Below are positions 44,771 to 50,424 of a stretch of 50,424 bases of DNA, in pieces. The stretch's first letter is position 1, and each line of letters opens with the position of its first letter. A program made the position numbers and the translations under genes. Origin of the DNA: Candidatus Rikenella faecigallinarum (GTDB lineage Bacteria; Bacteroidota; Bacteroidia; Bacteroidales; Rikenellaceae); the NCBI GenBank assembly GCA_019113395.1, contig DXHL01000025.1, forward strand, positions 1-50,424, read 5' to 3'. The notes below the pieces were generated by a model. It was not told the origin of the DNA. It saw nothing but the letters and a program-made list of their open reading frames with translations, and did no database searches.

Positions 44771-44797
44771 GCCGCACATCACACTTAATCGTGCGGC
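44771..44797. terminator. weak hairpin between the RluA-family gene and cdd
   Basis: GCCGCAC (44771-44777) pairs with GTGCGGC (44791-44797) around a 13-nt loop between convergent genes. There is no long T run, so it is only a candidate terminator. Confidence 0.45.
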
Positions 44798-44799
44798 TC

Positions 44800-45204
44800 T
44801 TACAATTCAAAAGCGTACGGCAGCAACTCCGTAGCCATCGCCACCCGCACCTGCTCACCCTTTCCGTCGGCCATCACCACGCGGATGTCCGCACCGCCTT
44901 GTGCGCGCACCGCTTCGGCCAGCACCTCCCGACAGCCGCCGCACGGCGAGACCGGAACGGTCGAGTCGGGCGAGGCTATCGCAATGGCCACAATTCGTCG
45001 AGCGGGGTAGCATGCCCGTGCCGTATTCACAGCCACCCGTTCGGCACAGCTACCCAGCGGATAGGCCTGATTCTCCTGATTGTTGCCCCCAATAATCGTC
45101 CCGTCGTCCAACAACACAGCAGCTCCCACATGGAAACCCGAATAGGGCGCCCAGGCATTTTTTGAAAATTCCAACGCTTTCAATGCAAGCTGTTTGTCAT
45201 CCAT
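44800..45204 (-). CDS. cdd: cytidine deaminase
   Basis: The 134-aa homotetrameric-type zinc enzyme deaminates cytidine and deoxycytidine. Zinc ligands Cys53 (in CAER with catalytic Glu55), Cys88 and Cys91 (PCGGCRE) are all present, as is the substrate loop YSGFHVGAAV. It is last in the minus-strand order rlmD-mnmD-cdd, 15 nt after mnmD. Confidence 0.95.
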   Translation of the reverse strand: MDDKQLALKALEFSKNAWAPYSGFHVGAAVLLDDGTIIGGNNQENQAYPLGSCAERVAVNTARACYPARRIVAIAIASPDSTVPVSPCGGCREVLAEAVRAQGGADIRVVMADGKGEQVRVAMATELLPYAFEL

Positions 45205-45219
45205 AACTACGCTAACACT

Positions 45220-45894
45220 TTAGATTTTTCTCGCTCGCACCATATGCCGTTTTCCCAATGCCCCCGGCAAACGGCTAACTTCAAAGCCCACAGCACGCAG
45301 CGCCTGCTTAACTGAACCTTTTGATGAATAGGTGACCAGTACACCCTCGGGCCGTAATATCCGATACATGGCAGCCATCACCGCCTCGCTCCACAACTCC
45401 GGCTGCGCATCGGGCGCAAAGGCATCGAAATAGACCACATCGAACGTCGAGGCCATCTCCGAAAAGTCAAAAGTCACCAAATCGGCCTGAAACTTGGTCA
45501 GCGAGAACTGGCCCTCACCATACCGATAGGCCGCTCCGTCCCACGGCACCTCCTGCATCCACTCGAAAAACGGACTCTCCGTATAGTGCAGTTTCCGCCA
45601 CGTCTCCTCCGCCAAAGGATAGAGGTCAATAGCCCGATAATCGACCGCCCGTCCCAACTCCGCAGCCCGTTCGGCCGTGAGCCAGGCGTTCAGCCCCGTC
45701 CCGAAACCCACTTCAAACACAGCTATCGGCCGCTCGCTCTCCGCTGCAGCCCGTTCAGCAGCCACAAAGTCCAGTCCCGCACGGATATAGACATGCTCCG
45801 CCTCGCCCACAGCCCCGCGGTCCGAGTGGTACAATTCACCCAGCACCGCATGTCGCAGCGTCAGCGACCCATCCTCCGTTTCGAGAAATTCCAT
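45220..45894 (-). CDS. mnmD: tRNA 5-methylaminomethyl-2-thiouridine methyltransferase MnmD
   Basis: The 224-aa SAM methyltransferase has FEVGFGTGLNAWLTAERA (SAM site) and VVYFDAFAPDAQPELW typical of the MnmD half of bifunctional MnmC, without the FAD-dependent MnmC oxidase half. It performs the last methylation of the wobble uridine in certain tRNAs. It is placed between rlmD and cdd with short gaps, giving an RNA-modification/nucleoside operon. Confidence 0.93.
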   Translation of the reverse strand: MEFLETEDGSLTLRHAVLGELYHSDRGAVGEAEHVYIRAGLDFVAAERAAAESERPIAVFEVGFGTGLNAWLTAERAAELGRAVDYRAIDLYPLAEETWRKLHYTESPFFEWMQEVPWDGAAYRYGEGQFSLTKFQADLVTFDFSEMASTFDVVYFDAFAPDAQPELWSEAVMAAMYRILRPEGVLVTYSSKGSVKQALRAVGFEVSRLPGALGKRHMVRARKI

Positions 45895-45913
45895 AATACG
45901 CTATCAGACAAGA

Positions 45914-47323
45914 CTATCGGCGCACCAATTGAACCACATTCTCCACGTGATGAGTATGAGGAAACATATCCACCGGCTGCACACGCGTCACACGATACGC
46001 CTCGTCGAAAATGGCCAGGTCACGCGCCTGCGTCGCCGGATTACAACTTACATAGACCATCCGCTGCGGAGCTGCCGCCAGTATCGTCGCCGCCACGTCG
46101 GCATGAATACCTGCACGCGGCGGGTCGAGGATAATCACGTCGGGGCGACCATGCTGCTCAATAAAGGCGGCATTCAGCACATCCTTCATATCCCCCGCAA
46201 AGAACCGGGTATTCTCAATCCCGTTCAGGGCCGAGTTCTGTTTGGCATCCTCGATGGCCTCCGGCACATACTCGATGCCGACCACCCGACGCGCACGAGC
46301 CGCCACGAAATTGGCAATCGTTCCCGTCCCCGTATAGAGGTCATAGACCACCTCATCTCCAGTAAGTTCCGCAAAATCCCGCGCCACCTTGTAGAGGTTG
46401 TAGGCCTGTTCGGAGTTGGTCTGATAGAACGATTTGGGATTGACCCGAAAAGTGAGATTCTCCATCCGCTCTTCCATGTAGGGTTTGCCGGCGTAGCAAA
46501 AGACCTCGCGGTCACCAATCGAATCGTTCAACTTGTCGTTCACAATGTAGTTGAGCGAGGTAATCGACGGAAACTCCCGCACCAGTGCATCCAACAGCTC
46601 TGCACGCCGCTTAGCATCGTCCCGCGCAAAGACAACGGTCACCATCACCTCACCGGTAGTTGAAGTGCGAATGATGATATTTCGCAGGAAACCCTGATGG
46701 TCACGCAGGTTATAAAATTCCAATCCCAGTTCCTCAGCCAGTCGTTTCACCGCCAGCCGAATGGCATTCGACGGTTCGGCCTGCAGGTGGCACCACTCCA
46801 CGTCGAGCACCTTGTCAAACATTCCGGGAATGTGAAATCCCAGCGCATTACCGTCGCCCGTCGCTGCCCCCGCAGCCACCTCCGAACGAGGCACCCATCG
46901 TTTGTTGGAGAAGGTAAATTCCAACTTGTTGCGGTAGTATTCGCTCCGTTCGGAACCGATAATGGGCGATATCTCGGGCAGTTCGACTTTTCCAAGCCGC
47001 CGCAACTGCTCTTCGACCTGCCGTTGTTTGTACTCCAGCTGCATCGGATAGGGCAGCGCCTGCCACTTGCAGCCGCCACACTCGCCGTAATGCTTGCAGA
47101 ACGGTTCGACCCGCAGCGGCGAACGACGTACATAATTCACCACATACCCCTCCATAAAACGGCGGCGCTTGTTGTTAATCTGCACATCGACCACATCGCC
47201 CGGCACGGTGTGCGGCACGAAAACCACCACATCGTTATACTTGCCCAGCGATTTGCCTTCGGCGGCAATGTCGGTTATCTCCAGCCCCTCGATAAGCGGA
47301 TATTTGTTTTTTCTTGGCGTCAT
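45914..47323 (-). CDS. rlmD: 23S rRNA (uracil-1939-C5)-methyltransferase RlmD-type
   Basis: The 469-aa enzyme begins with a TRAM domain (about 8-65). It has a [4Fe-4S] site FCKHYGECGGCKW (Cys76, Cys82, Cys85, with a further Cys later), a SAM-binding YDLYTGTGTIANFVA segment, DVIILDPPRAG and the nucleophile motif VYVSCNPATQARDL. It methylates uridine in rRNA. RlmD versus RlmCD/RumA-like specificity cannot be fixed by sequence alone. Confidence 0.93.
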   Translation of the reverse strand: MTPRKNKYPLIEGLEITDIAAEGKSLGKYNDVVVFVPHTVPGDVVDVQINNKRRRFMEGYVVNYVRRSPLRVEPFCKHYGECGGCKWQALPYPMQLEYKQRQVEEQLRRLGKVELPEISPIIGSERSEYYRNKLEFTFSNKRWVPRSEVAAGAATGDGNALGFHIPGMFDKVLDVEWCHLQAEPSNAIRLAVKRLAEELGLEFYNLRDHQGFLRNIIIRTSTTGEVMVTVVFARDDAKRRAELLDALVREFPSITSLNYIVNDKLNDSIGDREVFCYAGKPYMEERMENLTFRVNPKSFYQTNSEQAYNLYKVARDFAELTGDEVVYDLYTGTGTIANFVAARARRVVGIEYVPEAIEDAKQNSALNGIENTRFFAGDMKDVLNAAFIEQHGRPDVIILDPPRAGIHADVAATILAAAPQRMVYVSCNPATQARDLAIFDEAYRVTRVQPVDMFPHTHHVENVVQLVRR

Positions 47324-47349
47324 ACGGATTGCTATCGTTTCAGTGCGTC

Positions 47350-47357
47350 CAAAGATA
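47350..47357 (-). promoter_or_regulatory. -7 box TATCTTTG of rlmD
   Basis: The minus-strand TATCTTTG, a perfect TAnnTTTG, lies 26 nt before the rlmD ATG. Confidence 0.55.
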
Positions 47358-47370
47358 CGGGTAAATTTCG

Positions 47371-47378
47371 TAAATTTG
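47371..47378 (+). promoter_or_regulatory. -7 box TAAATTTG of the MBL-trmD-lpxB operon
   Basis: TAAATTTG matches TAnnTTTG 28 nt before the ATG at 47407. It is divergent from and only 14 nt away from the rlmD box. Confidence 0.52.
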
Positions 47379-47406
47379 GAACCGATTAACCATTGACCTC
47401 TCCGTT

Positions 47407-48093
47407 ATGATTAAACTGGCAACGCTTACGTTTAACCCCTTCGGCGAAAACACCTATATCCTCTACGACGAAACGCTGGAATGTGCGATTGTGGATGCGG
47501 GCTGCAACTCCGCCAACGAACAACAGACTCTCACGGCCTTCATCGAAAAAAACGGCCTGAAACCGGTCGTGGCTGTCAATACCCACGGCCATGTGGACCA
47601 CATTTGCGGCGTGGAGTTCGTCAAACGGCAGTGGGGAGTTCCTTTTGCCCTGCACCGCAACGACCAGCCGATTATGGAGATGGCCCACTGTTATGCCGAG
47701 ATGGGATTTGACGTGACAAGTCTCCCCACGGTCGATATCGACCTGGCTGAAACGCCCGAAATCAAGGTCGGCAACAGCACCCTGCGCATCGTTCCGACCC
47801 CGGGCCATACACCGGGACACGTCGTCATCCACGCCCCGGAGGCCGACCTGCTGCTGACGGGCGACCTGCTCTTCAAAGAGAGCATCGGGCGCACCGACCT
47901 CCCCGGAGGCAGCTATACCGACCTAATGAACAGCATCGTGGAACGGGTCATTCCGCTGGGCAGCGACACCCGTATTTTCCCCGGCCACGGCCCCCAAAGC
48001 ACCGTGGCACACGAAGTGATGTTCAATCCGTTTATTGTGGAGGCGCTGCGGGGCGACGTGAACTACAAAGCCAACGAAACCCATGAGAATTGA
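47407..48093 (+). CDS. MBL-fold hydrolase, glyoxalase II-like
   Basis: The 228-aa protein has the metal motif [11 protein letters not shown] (His60, His62, Asp64, His65), [30 protein letters not shown] and [12 protein letters not shown], the standard signature of hydroxyacylglutathione-hydrolase-like MBL proteins. It is a single domain without the C-terminal substrate-binding helices of true GloB, so the thioester substrate is uncertain. It overlaps trmD by 11 nt and heads an operon. Confidence 0.9.
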   Translation: MIKLATLTFNPFGENTYILYDETLECAIVDAGCNSANEQQTLTAFIEKNGLKPVVAVNTHGHVDHICGVEFVKRQWGVPFALHRNDQPIMEMAHCYAEMGFDVTSLPTVDIDLAETPEIKVGNSTLRIVPTPGHTPGHVVIHAPEADLLLTGDLLFKESIGRTDLPGGSYTDLMNSIVERVIPLGSDTRIFPGHGPQSTVAHEVMFNPFIVEALRGDVNYKANETHEN

Positions 48094-48763
48094 CATTATC
48101 ACCCTACTGCCCAAACTGTTGGACGGCGCCCTGAGCGAATCGATTATCAAACGGGCTCAGGACAAGGGGCTGGTTGAGATACACATCCACAACCTGCGCG
48201 ACTACTGCGAGGACAAACACCGCACGGCCGACGACTATCCCTTCGGGGGTGAGGCGGGCATGGTGATGAAGGTGGAGCCGATTTACAAGATTATCACCCA
48301 CCTCAAATCCGAACGGAAGTACGACGAGGTTATCTACACATCGCCCGACGGCATCACCTACAACCAGCGCGAAGCCAACCGTCTCTCGACGCTCGGAAAC
48401 CTGATAATCCTCTGCGGACACTACAAGGGGGTAGACTACCGCGTGCGGGAGCACCTGATAACGCGCGAAATCTCCATCGGCGACTATGTGCTGACGGGGG
48501 GCGAATTGGCCGCGGCGATTATCACGGACAGCGTCGTGCGCATCCTGCCAGGGGCCATTGGCGATGAGTGTTCGGCCCTGACAGACAGTTTTCAAGACAA
48601 TTTACTTGCACCACCGATTTATACCCGTCCGGCCGAATTCAACGGTTGGCGTGTGCCGGACGTACTGCTGTCGGGGAATTTTGCCGAAATCTCCCGCTGG
48701 CAGGAGGACCAGGCCTTCGAACGGACAAAACGCCTTCGACCTGATTTGCTGGAAATCAAATAA
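48083..48763 (+). CDS. trmD: tRNA (guanosine-37-N1)-methyltransferase TrmD
   Basis: The 226-aa SPOUT-class enzyme makes m1G37, which prevents frameshifting. Motifs are [52 protein letters not shown] (knotted SAM site) and [15 protein letters not shown]. Its start overlaps the upstream MBL gene and lpxB follows after 6 nt. It is not in the usual rpsP-rimM-trmD-rplS context. Confidence 0.96.
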   Translation: MRIDIITLLPKLLDGALSESIIKRAQDKGLVEIHIHNLRDYCEDKHRTADDYPFGGEAGMVMKVEPIYKIITHLKSERKYDEVIYTSPDGITYNQREANRLSTLGNLIILCGHYKGVDYRVREHLITREISIGDYVLTGGELAAAIITDSVVRILPGAIGDECSALTDSFQDNLLAPPIYTRPAEFNGWRVPDVLLSGNFAEISRWQEDQAFERTKRLRPDLLEIK

Positions 48764-48769
48764 CACGAC

Positions 48770-49936
48770 ATGAAGTATTACATCATAGCCGGTGAAGCCT
48801 CGGGCGACCTGCACGGCTCGAACCTGATTCGGGGTCTGCTGGAGGCCGACCCGCAGGCCGAGATACGCTTCTGGGGCGGCGACAAGATGATTGCGGCTGC
48901 CGGTACCCACGGTACTCTGGTACGCCACTACAAAGAGGCCTCAATAATGGGTTTTTGGGAGGTGCTGAAGAACCTGCGCCGAATAGGCCGGCAGATGCGC
49001 TTTTGCCGCGAGGATATCGCTATGTGGGGGCCTGACGTACTGATACTTATCGACTATCCGGGCTTCAACCTGCGAATGGCCCGCTTCGTACACACCCATC
49101 GGTGGACGCGCCCCCAGGGGCGGCCGCAAGTCTTCTACTACATTGCTCCGAAGGTGTGGGCATGGAAAGAAAAACGGGTGGCCAAACTGCGGGAGTATGT
49201 CGACAAGCTCTTCATTATCTTTCCGTTCGAGATTGCCTACTTCCGCCGCCACGGCATCGAGGCTTTTTACGCGGGAAATCCGCTGATGGACTCCGTGTCG
49301 CAGCGACCGACAGTAACGCCCGAAGCTGCGGAGGCCTTCCGACGCGAAAACAACCTCGACCAGCGGCCCATTATCGCCCTGGTGGCAGGCAGCCGCAGCT
49401 CCGAGATTCAGTACAACCTGCCCCACATGGTGGCCGTGTCACGCCTCTTTCCCGACTACCAGTTTGTCGTAACGGGTGTCTCGTGGCTCGACCGTTCGCT
49501 GTACGACAAATATCTGGCAGGGAGCGACGTGCGCTTCGTATGCGACAAGACCTACGAGACCATTGCCCAGTCGGCCGCCGCGCTGGTCACCTCAGGGACG
49601 GCAACCCTCGAAACGGCGCTGCTCCGAGTGCCCGAAGTGGTCTGTTTCCGCAGCTCGGCCATCAGCATCTGGATAGCCAAACGGTTGGTCAAACTGCGCT
49701 TCATTTCGCTAGTCAATCTCGTCATGGACCGCGAAGTGGTACGCGAACTGATTCAGGAAGATTTTACACCCGAGATTGCCGCCCACGAACTGCGCGCCAT
49801 CCTGCCCGGAGGGACGAAACATGCCCGCATGATGCAGGATTTCGAAGCGCTGCGGGTAGCCATGGGCGAACCCGGCGCTTCGCAACGTGTGGCGGCAGAG
49901 ATGGTCCGGTTACTCAACGAAAAACATTCGGCATGA
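48770..49936 (+). CDS. lpxB: lipid-A-disaccharide synthase
   Basis: The 388-aa GT19 membrane-associated enzyme joins UDP-diacylglucosamine and lipid X to form the disaccharide of lipid A. Motifs are IIAGEASGDLHGSNLI, WGGDKMIAAAG, DVLILIDYPGFNLR, YYIAPKVWAWKEKRV, LVAGSRSSEIQYNLP and LVTSGTATLETALL. It shares its last bases with the next gene's start (ATGA overlap), so coupling is likely. Confidence 0.97.
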   Translation: MKYYIIAGEASGDLHGSNLIRGLLEADPQAEIRFWGGDKMIAAAGTHGTLVRHYKEASIMGFWEVLKNLRRIGRQMRFCREDIAMWGPDVLILIDYPGFNLRMARFVHTHRWTRPQGRPQVFYYIAPKVWAWKEKRVAKLREYVDKLFIIFPFEIAYFRRHGIEAFYAGNPLMDSVSQRPTVTPEAAEAFRRENNLDQRPIIALVAGSRSSEIQYNLPHMVAVSRLFPDYQFVVTGVSWLDRSLYDKYLAGSDVRFVCDKTYETIAQSAAALVTSGTATLETALLRVPEVVCFRSSAISIWIAKRLVKLRFISLVNLVMDREVVRELIQEDFTPEIAAHELRAILPGGTKHARMMQDFEALRVAMGEPGASQRVAAEMVRLLNEKHSA

Positions 49937-50424
49937 AAATTATTTGCATCGGCATGAACTATGCCGAACACGTGCGGGAGCTCCCCTCGGTATGGGACGG
50001 CAGCGAACGCCCCATACCGCAGGCTCCGGTCTTTTTTATCAAACCCGACACCGCGCTGCTGCGGAACAACGACGCCTTTTACATTCCCGATTTTTCGAAC
50101 GACGTACAGTACGAATGTGAAGTAATCGTCAAGATAAACCGCCTATGCAAAGGAATCGATGAACGTTACGCACATCGATGCTATGAAGAGGTAGGACTGG
50201 GTATCGACTTCACGGCACGCGACCTCCAACGGCGCTGCAAGGCCGAGGGTCTTCCGTGGGAGATAGCCAAAGGGTTCGACCATTCGGCGGCCGTATCGCC
50301 CGTCTTTATTCCAAAGAGTGAACTGCCTGAAATTCAGAATCTCCATTTTTCAATGTCCCTGAATGGCGAGCAGCGGCAGGCAGGTTATACGGGGGATATG
50401 ATTTTCAGCGTGGACCGAATTATT
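49933..50424 (+). CDS. fumarylacetoacetate hydrolase family protein, truncated by window end
   Basis: The first 164 codons are present, starting MKIICIGMNYAEHVRELP at an ATG that overlaps the lpxB stop. YECEVIVKIN (metal-binding Glu pair region), VGLGIDFTARDLQ and WEIAKGFDHSAAVSPV match the FAH superfamily, which hydrolyses or decarboxylates beta-keto and hydroxy acids using Mg2+. The catalytic fold continues beyond the window. The substrate is unknown. Confidence 0.9.
   Translation, partial: MKIICIGMNYAEHVRELPSVWDGSERPIPQAPVFFIKPDTALLRNNDAFYIPDFSNDVQYECEVIVKINRLCKGIDERYAHRCYEEVGLGIDFTARDLQRRCKAEGLPWEIAKGFDHSAAVSPVFIPKSELPEIQNLHFSMSLNGEQRQAGYTGDMIFSVDRII

Overview
The window looks like a chromosomal segment of an anaerobic gut-type member of the Bacteroidales, most likely Rikenellaceae/Alistipes-like. 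Promoters fit the Bacteroidota pattern (-33 TTTG, about 19 nt, -7 TAnnTTTG), Shine-Dalgarno sequences are not evident, and lipoproteins of the fimbrillin type and families common in Bacteroidota (DUF4919, DUF4254) are present. The genus is an inference; no rRNA or other marker is present to fix it.

Left edge (1-616): the 5' end of a tyrosine-recombinase gene reads off the window to the left. It has a near-consensus promoter overlapped by three 8-bp repeats. A tRNA-Ser-like 3' end and a strong terminator follow, the expected right boundary of an element integrated into a tRNA gene. Just beyond it (617-7104) is a three-gene + strand cluster of large lipoproteins: a putative zinc metalloprotease with HELGHVMGYGH, then two tandem paralogues with a fimbrillin-like N-terminus and a FISUMP-like C-terminus.

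7186-24646 is mostly core metabolism and efflux: an MFS/MATE efflux pair, Tex, an MBL hydrolase, malic enzyme, a giant 1422-aa acyl-CoA dehydratase activase-type protein, an unknown lipoprotein, a CorC/HlyC-type transporter, dihydrolipoyl dehydrogenase, a DUF4919 protein and DapA. 24728-27765 has LigA and, divergently, a small acidic protein coupled to a Fer4_19-CDGSH iron-sulfur protein.

27903-36765 is a hydrogen and energy island. It holds a sensory-type [FeFe]-hydrogenase with a PAS domain, a SpoIIE-like phosphatase with altered metal-site residues, a [2Fe-2S] thioredoxin-like ferredoxin, a group-B-like [FeFe]-hydrogenase, a flavodiiron protein, a thioesterase, class II aldolase and a PPi-type phosphofructokinase. 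The likely logic is that the sensor hydrogenase reports H2 or redox state through its PAS domain to the phosphatase, controlling fermentative H2 metabolism; the flavodiiron protein would protect the oxygen-sensitive enzymes.

36863-50424 is housekeeping: a GT9/DUF4254 envelope pair, a GH73-LysM hydrolase, a cysteine-dioxygenase-like cupin, a divergent OsmC/MATE pair sharing a palindromic promoter, EngB, Prs, an RluA-family synthase, an RlmD-MnmD-Cdd operon on the minus strand, and an MBL-TrmD-LpxB-FAH operon running off the right edge. Most suggestive non-coding structures: the integrase promoter repeats, the OsmC/MATE palindrome, and a pseudoknot-ordered pair of inverted repeats after prs.
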